NCBI GenBank assembly: GCA_964530915.1
Contig: CAZHCK010000089.1
Coordinates: 1 to 9,685 of the forward strand
Direction: 5' to 3'
Source of the DNA: Cloacibacterium sp964530915
GTDB lineage: Bacteria > Bacteroidota > Bacteroidia > Flavobacteriales > Weeksellaceae
Length of the DNA: 9,685 nucleotides
Shown: positions 1-8,058 of the stretch, piece after piece
Layout: each line of letters opens with the position of its first letter
Numbering within the stretch: the stretch's first letter is position 1
The notes under the pieces: generated by a model
What the model was told of the DNA's origin: nothing
What the model saw: the letters and a program-made list of their open reading frames with translations, nothing else
Databases searched by the model: none
Translations under genes and position numbers: made by a program

Positions 1-28
1 ATATTATATAATTGCAAAAAATATTGAT

Positions 29-907
29 ATGAAAAATGAGAATAATTTTTTCAGAGAAATTCCACCTTTAACCAGTAGTGATAGTTTTTTAGTTTTTGAT
101 AGAGTAAAAGACAAATTTGATTTTCCTATTCATTTTCATCCAGAATATGAAATTAATTTCATAGAAAATGGAAAGGGTGTAAGGAGAATTGTAGGAGATC
201 ATATAGAAGAAATAGATGATTTAGAGCTGGTTTTAGTAGGCCCTAATCTTTATCATGCATGGGAAACTCATAAGTGCAAACAAAAAAAAGTGCATGAAAT
301 TACCATACAGTTTGAAGAAAATCTTTTTGAAGACAGTTTGCTTTCTAGGCGTATCATGAGGCCAATACGTGATATGTTTAACAGGTCTTCTCATGGGATT
401 TTGTTCTCTAGAGCGACTACGGAATATCTGGCGCAGAGAATTTGTAACCTTTCTAGACTAGATGGGATGGATTATTTTTTAGAAATTTTGTCCATACTTC
501 ATGATATGGCTACTTCTAGGAATCAGAGGATACTTTCCACGTATACAGTAGATTATGATACTTTCGAAGATGATGACAGAATGAAAATTGTCTATGATTA
601 TATTCAAAAGAATTATGCTAATAAAATAACATTAGAAGAAGTTTCTAAAGTAGCATTAATGAGCCCAGTTTCTTTTAATAGGTTCATAAAAAAGAGAACT
701 AATAAGACTTTTGTGAACTATGTAAATGATGTAAGAATAGGTTATGCAGCTAGAAATTTGGTAGAAAAAGACCTAAGTATTTCAGAAATTGCATTTAAAT
801 GTGGTTTTAATAATATTGCCAATTTTAATAGAATTTTTAAAAGCGTAAAAGGCGTTACACCTAGCGTATACAGAGAAGAATTTAACGGAATTAAGAGGAT
901 ATTATAG
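29..907 (+). CDS. AraC-family transcriptional regulator, probable local PUL activator
   Basis: Cytoplasmic one-component DNA-binding regulator of 292 residues, a usual length for two-domain AraC proteins. Residues about 30-100 look like the cupin sensing barrel, with an HFHPEYE motif (H35, H37, E39) and a later GPNLYHAW motif (H76). Residues about 185-287 are the AraC DNA-binding domain. The first helix-turn-helix is around 201-221 (TLEEVSKVALMSPVSFNRF), and the second around 250-272, ending in the family signature FNRIFKSVKGVTPSVYR. There is no membrane segment, so it is not a hybrid two-component sensor. The ATG at 29 is the natural start. A weak -7-like box, TATAATTG, lies at 7-14, but any -33 element would be outside the window. 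The gene points toward the susC gene 225 bp downstream, which suggests it senses a sugar from the imported glycan and activates the locus. The family is certain; the target and ligand are inferred. Confidence 0.93.
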   Translation: MKNENNFFREIPPLTSSDSFLVFDRVKDKFDFPIHFHPEYEINFIENGKGVRRIVGDHIEEIDDLELVLVGPNLYHAWETHKCKQKKVHEITIQFEENLFEDSLLSRRIMRPIRDMFNRSSHGILFSRATTEYLAQRICNLSRLDGMDYFLEILSILHDMATSRNQRILSTYTVDYDTFEDDDRMKIVYDYIQKNYANKITLEEVSKVALMSPVSFNRFIKKRTNKTFVNYVNDVRIGYAARNLVEKDLSISEIAFKCGFNNIANFNRIFKSVKGVTPSVYREEFNGIKRIL

Positions 908-1037
908 TGTTGGTTTTATGATATTATTTTGTCAAAATTAATTTATTAAATGATACTTTTTAACATGAAAAATATCATCAGCGAAAATAATAGTAACAAA
1001 TGATAAAATAATATTAACAAAAATTTCACATTCCTAA

Positions 1038-1045
1038 TAAATTTG
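1038..1045 (+). promoter_or_regulatory. Candidate -7 element for the PUL
   Basis: TAAATTTG matches the Bacteroidota sigma-ABfr -7 consensus TAnnTTTG exactly and lies 87 bp before the susC ATG at 1133. The expected -33 TTTG is not present at the right distance; the sequence there is ATTAAC. That would suit a promoter needing an activator such as the upstream AraC protein, but in DNA this AT-rich an 8-bp match with four fixed T or A positions can occur by chance. Confidence 0.3.
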
Positions 1046-1077
1046 TTTTGTTAAAAAACATAAAGTTTTATTGATAA

Positions 1078-1093
1078 TTTCAAAATTTTGAAA
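1078..1093 (+). repeat. Perfect 16-bp palindrome ahead of susC
   Basis: TTTCAAAATTTTGAAA equals its own reverse complement over all 16 bases and stops matching at 1077/1094. It lies 39 bp before the preferred ATG of susC and spans the TTG at 1088. The lack of a loop makes a protein-binding site more likely than an RNA hairpin. It could be an operator or an AT-rich coincidence. Confidence 0.6.
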
Positions 1094-1132
1094 AGGTCAA
1101 TAAATAGAAAAATTAAACCAACACTTTTTATC

Positions 1133-4099
1133 ATGAAGAGTTTTCTTTATTACCTAAATCCAAGTAACAGGGGCAAAACAAGTATCGCTGCACTGTTTCT
1201 ATTGGGAGCAATTACGTGTATTGATGCGCAGCAGAGCAACAATCGAGATTCTCTCAAAACCAAATCTATAGACGAAGTAGTTGTAATAGGCTACGGCACT
1301 CAAAAAAGAAAAGATGTCAATTCATCTATTTCATCTATCAAGTCATCTGATATTCAGTCACTAAAACAAGTAAACGTAGACCAAATGTTGCAAGGGAAAC
1401 TTGCAGGGGTAGTGGTTACGAATGGTAACGGACAACCAGGTGCAGCTGCTTCAATTAGAGTAAGAGGAACTACCTCTCTTAATGGAGTAAATGAACCACT
1501 ATATATTATAGATGGTATTCCTATTTCTGGAGACGCCAGTGGTAGAGCAACCAGTGGAAGACCTGTTGCGGGAAGCGATTTTTCTTCTACAGGTGGTGGT
1601 GGGAACAATACGGTTTCTCCTATTTCTTTCTTAAATCCTAATGATATAGAATCAGTAGACGTATTAAAAGATGCTTCTGCAGTGGCTATTTATGGAGCAA
1701 GAGGTGCAAATGGTGTCATCATTATTACCACTAAATCTGGTAAAAAAGGAATGGGTAAAATTTCTTACGATGGTTCTACCAATATTACCCATATTCCTAA
1801 ATATTTAGATGTAATGAATCTGCAACAATACGCAGCGCATCAAAATAATTTGGCATTACTCTTCAATACACAATTAAGACCAGAGTTTTCTCATCCTGAA
1901 CTTTTAGGACTTGGAACGGATTGGCAAAATGAAATTTTCCAAATCGGTTTTGGGCAATCTCACCAATTAAGTTTTTCTGGAGGTAAAGAAGGAACCAATT
2001 ATTATCTATCTGGAAACTTTATGGACCAGACAGGGAATATTTTAGACACGGGTATGAAAAGATATACCTTCAGAGCAAATATTGATGCTAAAGTAAAACC
2101 TTGGTTAAAAGTAGGAACAAATTTATCTACGGGGATTACCAATGAAAACTTCACCGTTAATCAAAGTTTCGGAGGATTAATTACCAATATGCTTCTTCAA
2201 GGGCCAGATATGCCTGTAAGAAATTTAGATGGTACTTTTGCTTCGCCACCACAAAATCAAAACGTAAACTACTTTAATCCAGTTGCGGAAGCGCTAGAAA
2301 GAGAAAACAAATTGATTAGAAAAAATTTCTTAGGAAGTGTTTTCGGGGAAGCTAATTTACTAAAAGGATTAAAATATAGAGTAGAGTTATCTGCCAATAC
2401 AGAGTTTACAGAATATACAGATTTCTATCCTTCTTATGATAGAGGAACTCAGTTTAATTTAACTGCAGATTTATTCGAAAGAAGACAAAATTGGTATTCT
2501 ACCAATATTCAAAACTTGCTTACATACGATTTAAATATAAATAAACATAAAATTACCGCACTTGTAGGTCAAGAAGCCAATGATTCTCATTGGGAAGGTC
2601 TTTTAGCAGAAGCGCATGGTTTTAAATTTAATGATATTCATAACATTTCTATGTCAGATGCGGACAGCAGAACCGTTACAGGATATAAAGGCAGCCAAGC
2701 GCTTTCTTCTTTATTTGGACGTTTGATTTACGATTTTGATAATAAATATAGCGTTACCGCTTCTATCAGAAGAGATCAATCTTCTAAATTTGAACCAGCT
2801 ATCGACGGAAAACAAGTAGGATATTTCCCATCAGTTTCTGTTTCATGGAAAGTGAGTAGCGAAAAATTCATGGAAAGTGTTAAAGATTATATCTCTTTAC
2901 TTAAAATTAGAGCAGGATATGGTGAAACAGGGAATCAGCAAATTCCGAACGGAAGATATGCTGCAAACCTTACTCAATATTTTCTTCCAGGAAACATCCC
3001 AAATCCTAATTTAACTTGGGAAAGCATGAAACAAACAGATATTGGTTTAGATTTTACTTTATTTAATCATTTCAATGTCAATTTTGATGTTTACAAAAAG
3101 CTATCAGATAATTTCTTATTCCAATATCCTTTACCAGATTATTTAACCGGTGGTTCATCTTGGAATGGTGGTATTGATTCTCCTTATTTCAATATGGGAC
3201 AAGTAGAGAATAGAGGTTTTGATTTAACCATGTCTTATGGAACGAAAAATGCTGAAGGTTTCAACTGGAATTCTACATTGGTAATGTCTCATAACCAAAA
3301 TAAACTTCTTAATATTATCAATGGAGTTACGCTTACCGAACAAGCGAATATGAACGGTTATCAACCATATGTAGTTTCTAATACAATCGTAGGTTCTGCT
3401 ATTGGTACGTATTGGGGATTCAAAACAGATGGTTTATTTACCAGCCTAGACCAACTTAATAATGCGCCAATTCAGTTTGGACAATCTATAGGAACAGCTC
3501 CTGGTCAAACGTATCTAGGTGATGTGAAATACGTAGACGTAAATGGAGATGGTAAAATTACCATGGATGATGCTACCATTATCGGAGATCCAAATCCAGA
3601 TTTAACCATTGGTTTCACTAATAGCTTCAGTTATAAGAATTTTGATTTGTCTATCTTCTTAAATGGAGTTGTAGGAAATGACGTAATGAACTTAACCAGA
3701 AGAAATGGTTTAGAAAACTCTATGTTGTACAAAAATCAATTGGTAGAAGCAGCAAATTATTGGACTGAAGATCGTCCTAATTCAGATATTCCTCGTCCGA
3801 TTAACAGCAGCAGTAATCCAAACATCTTGATTTCTGATAGATTCGTGGAAAAAGGAGATTTCCTTAGAATTCAGAATGTTACTATAGGATATACTTTCTC
3901 GCCAGAAGCTTTAGAATCGATTAAAATGACCAAAGTGAGAATTTATGGTACAGTACAGAATCTCTATACTTTTACCAATTATACAGGCTATGATCCAGAA
4001 ATTGGATTATTTAATCAGAATCCATTGCTAAACGGAATAGATAATGGTAGATATCCTATGCCAAGAACGTTTTCTTTAGGGGTAAACTTAGAATTTTAA
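1133..4099 (+). CDS. SusC/RagA-type TonB-dependent outer-membrane transporter
   Basis: Imports oligosaccharides across the outer membrane with TonB-ExbBD energy, working with the SusD lid encoded next. The frame is open from a TTG at 1088 (1003 residues), but I prefer the ATG at 1133 (988 residues). The extra 45 bp look like leader DNA and overlap a palindrome, and the ATG product has a normal signal peptide: N-terminal lysines/arginine, core IAALFLLGAITC, probable cleavage in IDAQQ near residue 32. Then come a TonB-box-like segment DEVVVIGYGTQKR (about 47-59), the plug domain (about 60-206, with LQGKLAGVVV, SIRVRGTTSLNG, PLYIIDGIPI and AIYGARGANGVIIITTKSG) and a 22-strand-type barrel ending in RTFSLGVNLEF. 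A calcium-loop-like DVNGDGKITMDD occurs near 802-813. Oddly, the roughly 75-residue CarboxypepD_reg-like domain common before the TonB box in SusC proteins is absent. The family is certain; the substrate is not readable from sequence. Confidence 0.96.
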   Translation: MKSFLYYLNPSNRGKTSIAALFLLGAITCIDAQQSNNRDSLKTKSIDEVVVIGYGTQKRKDVNSSISSIKSSDIQSLKQVNVDQMLQGKLAGVVVTNGNGQPGAAASIRVRGTTSLNGVNEPLYIIDGIPISGDASGRATSGRPVAGSDFSSTGGGGNNTVSPISFLNPNDIESVDVLKDASAVAIYGARGANGVIIITTKSGKKGMGKISYDGSTNITHIPKYLDVMNLQQYAAHQNNLALLFNTQLRPEFSHPELLGLGTDWQNEIFQIGFGQSHQLSFSGGKEGTNYYLSGNFMDQTGNILDTGMKRYTFRANIDAKVKPWLKVGTNLSTGITNENFTVNQSFGGLITNMLLQGPDMPVRNLDGTFASPPQNQNVNYFNPVAEALERENKLIRKNFLGSVFGEANLLKGLKYRVELSANTEFTEYTDFYPSYDRGTQFNLTADLFERRQNWYSTNIQNLLTYDLNINKHKITALVGQEANDSHWEGLLAEAHGFKFNDIHNISMSDADSRTVTGYKGSQALSSLFGRLIYDFDNKYSVTASIRRDQSSKFEPAIDGKQVGYFPSVSVSWKVSSEKFMESVKDYISLLKIRAGYGETGNQQIPNGRYAANLTQYFLPGNIPNPNLTWESMKQTDIGLDFTLFNHFNVNFDVYKKLSDNFLFQYPLPDYLTGGSSWNGGIDSPYFNMGQVENRGFDLTMSYGTKNAEGFNWNSTLVMSHNQNKLLNIINGVTLTEQANMNGYQPYVVSNTIVGSAIGTYWGFKTDGLFTSLDQLNNAPIQFGQSIGTAPGQTYLGDVKYVDVNGDGKITMDDATIIGDPNPDLTIGFTNSFSYKNFDLSIFLNGVVGNDVMNLTRRNGLENSMLYKNQLVEAANYWTEDRPNSDIPRPINSSSNPNILISDRFVEKGDFLRIQNVTIGYTFSPEALESIKMTKVRIYGTVQNLYTFTNYTGYDPEIGLFNQNPLLNGIDNGRYPMPRTFSLGVNLEF

Positions 4100-4111
4100 A
4101 AAAAGAGTAAA

Positions 4112-5704
4112 ATGAAAATTTATAAATTTAATTCGGTAAAAAAAATATTGTTTTTTGCAATACTTACCGCAGGATTAAGTTCTTGTTCTAACGAATTTAC
4201 AACAAGACCTTCAGAGGATTCTATTACTGCAGATTCTTACTATAAGACTAATGAACAAGTGGCAAGTTGTACAGATGCTTTGTATAACAGAACATGGTTC
4301 CAGTTTCACAATAAGTTTTTCTTTGCGATTACTGAAGTGGGTTCTGGTAATATGTATACCAATTCTTCAGATGTTAATGCTATGCGTAATTTCTCTATCA
4401 ATGGTTCAGACCCTGAACTTAATAATGGATGGCAGTCACTTTGGGCAAATGTAGCACAAGCTAATTATTTAATTAATAACCTTAAAATTAGAGTAGCTCC
4501 TGCAGTAAGTCAAGAAGTGGTGAACAATGCACTTGGTGAAGCGTATTTTATGAGAGCTACTGCTTATTTTTATTTGGTAAGATTGTGGGGGCCAGTTCCA
4601 ATTATTGAAAACAATTTAGATCATGTTTCTAGCCCACAATTGAATACCAATAGAGTAGAAGATGTGTATGAACTCATCAGAAGAGATTATGTAAAAGCAT
4701 CAGAATTACTTTACTCTAAAACGAGAGGAAGCGCTTATGCAAGCAATATTAAAGTTTCTAAAGGCTCTGCAAAAGCAATGTTAGCTAAAGTATATCTTTA
4801 TATGAAAGATTATCCTAAAGCTAGAGCAGCGGCAGAAGAAGTAATCAATAGTGGAGAATTTAAACTCTTGGGAGGAAGCGCTTTGCCTAATAAATCTTTC
4901 GGAGATTTATTTACTTACGCAGGGAATAACAATGAAGAATCTATCTTCGCTTTACAGTGGAAAGGAGATGGTAACTATGGTTCTGCTAGCAATTGCAATA
5001 CGCAATTCGGAATCAGTAATGGTAGCATTTCTACTTCTAATGCAACTTACGGTGGTGTTTTCGGGCCTTCTCAAGATATTTTAAATCTATATTCATCTTC
5101 AGATGTCAGAAGAAAGGAAACCATTATGTTGCCAGGAGATGTTTATCCAAGTATAAAAGCTAAAATTGGCTCTAATTACGGGCCACTTGTAGTCCCTGCT
5201 GCTGATTTAATTGGTGGTCAAGGTGCAGGTGCAGCCATTAAAAAATATTGTCTTGGTGTAGTAAACGGAGATGTTACAGGACCAGTTGATGGTTGGGCTA
5301 TGATGAATAACAATACCTATATCATGAGATATGCAGAATTATTGCTTATTCATGCAGAAGCAGTTTTAGCAGGTGCTTCCAGTACAGCAGATGCTTCAGC
5401 GCTTAAATCTCTAAACGCTGTAAGAAATAGAGCTGGATTAAACAGTGTTTCTTCATTTACTTTTGATGATTTATTCACAGAGAGAAGAAAAGAACTAGCG
5501 TTCGAAGGAGATTATTGGTTTGATTTAGGAAGACTTCCTAGAGCTAAAGCAATTGCAATCATGTCTGCTCAAAACAGAGGAAATATGTGGGGAGCTGAGT
5601 ATTTTACACCAGACGATGCAGATTTTTCTTTGCCATATCCTACCAATGATGTGATTAAAAATCCTAAATTATTAGAGGCTCCGGTTCCTTATGTTTTTAA
5701 ATAA
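4112..5704 (+). CDS. SusD/RagB-family outer-membrane lipoprotein, glycan-capture lid of the transporter
   Basis: Surface lipoprotein that closes over the SusC barrel and binds the incoming glycan. Residues 1-25 form a lipoprotein signal (KKILFFAILTAGLSSC) with the acylated cysteine at C25; the mature start CSNEFTTRPSEDS is short and polar. The N-terminal half carries the TPR-type SusD fold, including ALGEAYFMRATAYFYLVRLW and GPVPI (about 139-166). The C-terminal half has the RagB/SusD signature: YIMRYAELLLIHAEA (about 403-417), LKSLNAVRNRAGL, then FTERRKELAFEGDYWFDLGR (about 455-475). At 530 residues it is full length and intact to its C-terminal PYVFK. It starts 12 bp after the susC stop behind an A-rich leader, so the two are surely co-transcribed. 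Glycan specificity cannot be read from the sequence. Confidence 0.96.
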   Translation: MKIYKFNSVKKILFFAILTAGLSSCSNEFTTRPSEDSITADSYYKTNEQVASCTDALYNRTWFQFHNKFFFAITEVGSGNMYTNSSDVNAMRNFSINGSDPELNNGWQSLWANVAQANYLINNLKIRVAPAVSQEVVNNALGEAYFMRATAYFYLVRLWGPVPIIENNLDHVSSPQLNTNRVEDVYELIRRDYVKASELLYSKTRGSAYASNIKVSKGSAKAMLAKVYLYMKDYPKARAAAEEVINSGEFKLLGGSALPNKSFGDLFTYAGNNNEESIFALQWKGDGNYGSASNCNTQFGISNGSISTSNATYGGVFGPSQDILNLYSSSDVRRKETIMLPGDVYPSIKAKIGSNYGPLVVPAADLIGGQGAGAAIKKYCLGVVNGDVTGPVDGWAMMNNNTYIMRYAELLLIHAEAVLAGASSTADASALKSLNAVRNRAGLNSVSSFTFDDLFTERRKELAFEGDYWFDLGRLPRAKAIAIMSAQNRGNMWGAEYFTPDDADFSLPYPTNDVIKNPKLLEAPVPYVFK

Positions 5705-5715
5705 AATAAATTCAC

Positions 5716-6768
5716 ATGAAAAATTTAAATATCAATAGATTATTCTGGACATTATTCCTATCTGTTTTTGCAATAATCAGTTTGTCATCATGTAGAGATG
5801 ATAGCTCAGATGATTCTAAAGCAGGACCTCCAGTAATCGAAAAAATTACAGGTTCATTAGACGGTGAAGGTAAGCCTGTAGACTTAACGCCTATTACACA
5901 AGCGCAAGCCAATAATACCGTAATTATCCACGGTTCTGGGTTTAAAACCTTACAACACGTATATTTTAATGGGACAGAATCTGCTTTCAATCCAAATTTT
6001 GTTACGGATAATGTAATCGTGGTAAATATCAATGAGAGTACACCTTATGCTAATGCAAGCAATAAACTGAAATTAGTAACCGCTTTTGGTGAGGTAGTGT
6101 ATGATTTCACAGTAGCGCCACCTTCTCCAGAAATCAGCAGTTATAATTCTATTAATGCACAAGCTGGAGAAACCTTCAAGATTTACGGAAAATATTTCTT
6201 AAATCCAGAAGTAAAAGTAGGAACAGCTACTGCGACTATTGTATCTTCTACACTTACAGAAATTGTAGCGACTATGCCAGCAAATGCCAATGATAAATAT
6301 GTTTCTGTAACTACCATTTCAGGAACTTCTACAGCGGCTCAAGCAGTAGGTTCAGCGCTATATGATGACGAAATTCAAGGAGATGCAGGTCACTGGACTT
6401 GGAGCGGAACGCCTATCGTTACAGATTTTGCAGATGATACTTTCCAAGGTAAAAAAGCCATGAAAATAGCTTTCGGAGGTTGGGATGGTGCAGATTTCAA
6501 ATTCAATTCTAGAAATGTTTCTCAATACAAAGCATTCAGAATTAGAGTGAAAAGTACCGTAGATAATTCTTCGGCAAGTCTTAAAATGGTTTTCGGTGGT
6601 TGGGCTTTCCAAATCGTAAAACCAGTTACTACAGGTTGGACTTACATAGAAATTCCTTTCTCAGAAATTGGTAATCCTACTACTTTTGACCAAATTACGT
6701 TCCAAGAGTCTGGTAATTTTGGTGGAAACACACTTCTTATCGATGATATGGGATTTGTATTAAAATAA
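5716..6768 (+). CDS. Surface glycan-binding lipoprotein with two IPT/TIG-like domains and a C-terminal beta-sandwich
   Basis: Occupies the SusE/SGBP position, 11 bp after the susD stop. The signal peptide ends in the lipobox SLSSC with acylated C26. It is followed by CRDDSSDD, an acidic stretch that resembles the export signal sending Bacteroidota lipoproteins to the cell surface. Residues about 37-135 and 137-212 look like two immunoglobulin-like IPT/TIG domains (NTVIIHGSGF and ETFKIYGKYF mark equivalent strands). These usually act as rigid spacers. Residues about 215-350 resemble a CBM-type jelly roll, with W227, W229, W256, W296 and W308 as possible sugar-stacking residues and a final LLIDDMGFVLK typical of such folds. 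FGGW occurs twice, at 253-256 and 293-296. No catalytic motif is seen. The likely role is holding polysaccharide at the surface for the GH5 enzyme and the SusCD complex. Role inferred from context and architecture; domain boundaries are approximate. Confidence 0.85.
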   Translation: MKNLNINRLFWTLFLSVFAIISLSSCRDDSSDDSKAGPPVIEKITGSLDGEGKPVDLTPITQAQANNTVIIHGSGFKTLQHVYFNGTESAFNPNFVTDNVIVVNINESTPYANASNKLKLVTAFGEVVYDFTVAPPSPEISSYNSINAQAGETFKIYGKYFLNPEVKVGTATATIVSSTLTEIVATMPANANDKYVSVTTISGTSTAAQAVGSALYDDEIQGDAGHWTWSGTPIVTDFADDTFQGKKAMKIAFGGWDGADFKFNSRNVSQYKAFRIRVKSTVDNSSASLKMVFGGWAFQIVKPVTTGWTYIEIPFSEIGNPTTFDQITFQESGNFGGNTLLIDDMGFVLK

Positions 6769-6796
6769 TGAAGTATAAGAATTAATAATTATTCCT

Positions 6797-6824
6797 AAGA
6801 ACCCTCATTTGTAGGGTTCTTTTT
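6797..6824 (+). terminator. Intrinsic terminator between the binding-protein and enzyme genes
   Basis: AAGAACCCT (6797-6805) and AGGGTTCTT (6813-6821) form a perfect 9-bp stem with the 7-base loop CATTTGT, followed by more T residues to 6824. It starts 28 bp after the glycan-binding gene stop and ends 10 bp before the ATG of the alpha-galactosidase gene. It probably ends or attenuates the susCD transcript, leaving the enzymes at lower level by read-through or under their own promoter. It could also act as an RNA 3' stabilizer. Confidence 0.85.
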
Positions 6825-6834
6825 GTAAAAATTC

Positions 6835-8058
6835 ATGAAAACAAAAATTTTAAATATTGCTTCTCTGCTTCTTTGCCTTGGTTTAGGAGCTCAGAAATTT
6901 CAAGGAGTTGCCAATACACCACCGATGGGTTGGAATTCTTGGAATACTTTCGAAGTTAATATCAATGAAGAATTGGTAAAGCAAACCGCAGATATTATCG
7001 TTTCTTCTGGAATGAAAGATGCAGGTTATCAATACATTGTGTTAGATGATGGTTGGATGGTAAAAGACCATCGTGATGAAAACGGAAATCTTATTCCAGA
7101 CCCTGTAAAATTCCCAAGCGGAATGAAAGCGCTCATTGATTATGTACATGCTAAAGGTTTGAAATTTGGGTTGTACAATTGTGCAGGAACCAATACTTGT
7201 GCAGGTTATCCCGGAACCAGAGGTTACGAATACCAAGATGCGAGATTTTACGCGAGTTTAGGCATAGATTTTCTGAAATACGATTGGTGTTTTACAGAAG
7301 GAATTAATGCTAAAGAAGCGTATACTACCATGAGTAAAGCTTTAAAAACTGCTGGGAAACCTATCGTTTTCTCTATTTGTGAATGGGGAGATAATCAACC
7401 GTGGAATTGGGCAACATCTGTGGGAAATCTTTGGAGAATTTCTGGGGATATTTACCCGTGTTTCGATTGTGAATATAAGCACGAAGAAGGAAATTGGTCG
7501 TCATGGGGTGTTCTCAAAATTTTAGAAATGAGAAAAGACATTCGTAAATTTTCAGGACCTGACCATTGGAATGATTTTGACATGATGGAAGTAGGAAACG
7601 GAATGACTTTAACGGAGGATAAGTCGCATTTTACGCTTTGGTCTATGATGGCGTCTCCGCTTTTTGCAGGAAATGATTTAAGAAGCATGAAGCCAGAAAC
7701 TTTGAAAATTTTGACCAATAAAGAAATGATTGCTATTAATCAAGATGTTTTGGGAATTCAAGGGTTTAAATATCAGTCAGAAAATGGAGTAGATATTTGG
7801 TTAAAACCTTTATCTGATGATAATTGGGCAGTGGTTTTCTTAAACCGAACAGAAAAATCTCAAAAAATTAAATTTGATTGGAAAAAGCACGTCATAGAAG
7901 ACTTAGATTTCAAATTTACCTTAAACTTAACTCAGCAAACTTACGTATTAAGAGACCTTTGGGAACATAAAGATTTAGGAAAAACCAATAAGATTTTTGA
8001 AAAAGAATTGGCTTCTCATGATGTAGTTGCACTAAAACTGACAAAAGTTAAAAAATGA
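6835..8058 (+). CDS. GH27 alpha-galactosidase, secreted to the periplasm
   Basis: Retaining exo-enzyme that removes terminal alpha-linked galactose, for example alpha-1,6-galactose side chains of galactomannan-type hemicellulose. The 407 residues are normal for a single-domain GH27 (TIM barrel plus C-terminal beta domain). The signal peptide core LLLCLGLGA is followed by likely cleavage near A19/Q20. Cys14 is not in a good lipobox, so the enzyme is probably soluble in the periplasm. Family motifs are TPPMGWNSWNTF (28-39), YIVLDDGW (67-74), FLKYDWC with the nucleophile D150, WRISGDI with the acid/base D205 (by alignment with human alpha-galactosidase A D170 and D231), WNDFDMMEVGNG (245-256), and AINQDVLGIQG (300-310). 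The product ends in SHDVVALKLTKVKK, a usual GH27 finish. Its stop overlaps the GH5 start by four bases, so translation is probably coupled. Related GH27 members include N-acetylgalactosaminidases and arabinopyranosidases, so the exact sugar is not proven. Confidence 0.95.
   Translation: MKTKILNIASLLLCLGLGAQKFQGVANTPPMGWNSWNTFEVNINEELVKQTADIIVSSGMKDAGYQYIVLDDGWMVKDHRDENGNLIPDPVKFPSGMKALIDYVHAKGLKFGLYNCAGTNTCAGYPGTRGYEYQDARFYASLGIDFLKYDWCFTEGINAKEAYTTMSKALKTAGKPIVFSICEWGDNQPWNWATSVGNLWRISGDIYPCFDCEYKHEEGNWSSWGVLKILEMRKDIRKFSGPDHWNDFDMMEVGNGMTLTEDKSHFTLWSMMASPLFAGNDLRSMKPETLKILTNKEMIAINQDVLGIQGFKYQSENGVDIWLKPLSDDNWAVVFLNRTEKSQKIKFDWKKHVIEDLDFKFTLNLTQQTYVLRDLWEHKDLGKTNKIFEKELASHDVVALKLTKVKK

Larger units (their letters stand above)
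908..1132 (+). promoter_or_regulatory. Control region between the AraC gene and susC
   Basis: 225 bp of very AT-rich non-coding DNA between the regulator stop and the preferred susC start. Visible elements are: TAAATTTG at 1038-1045, an exact match to the Bacteroidota -7 pattern TAnnTTTG, but with no TTTG 19-23 bp upstream; a bulged hairpin at 950-978; ATGATA words at 918, 950 and 1000; a small TTTTG-T-CAAAA palindrome at 927-937; and a perfect 16-bp palindrome at 1078-1093. No terminator is evident after the AraC gene, because no stem here is followed by a T run, so some read-through into susC is possible. The main PUL promoter is most likely here, and the repeated words are candidate binding sites for the regulator. 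The role is inferred from position. Confidence 0.55.

Noticed and set aside
950..978. Bulged hairpin as a terminator for the AraC gene
   Set aside because: The right arm is followed by CAGCG, not a T run, and the stem is almost all A:T, so it does not fit an intrinsic terminator.
1354..1608. Minus-strand reading frame of 84 codons inside susC
   Set aside because: It lies fully within the plug-coding region of a certain gene, its Pro/Leu-rich product has no recognizable motif, and it has no leader of its own.
5712..6032. Minus-strand reading frame of 106 codons opposite the binding-protein gene
   Set aside because: It is antisense to the signal peptide and first IPT/TIG domain of a convincing lipoprotein, and shows no domain or promoter.
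6685..6721. TTTG (6685-6688) and TAATTTTG (6714-6721) as a promoter for the enzyme pair
   Set aside because: The -7 box matches, but the spacer is 25 bp where about 19-23 is expected, and both boxes are within coding sequence. Any transcript would also meet the terminator at 6797.
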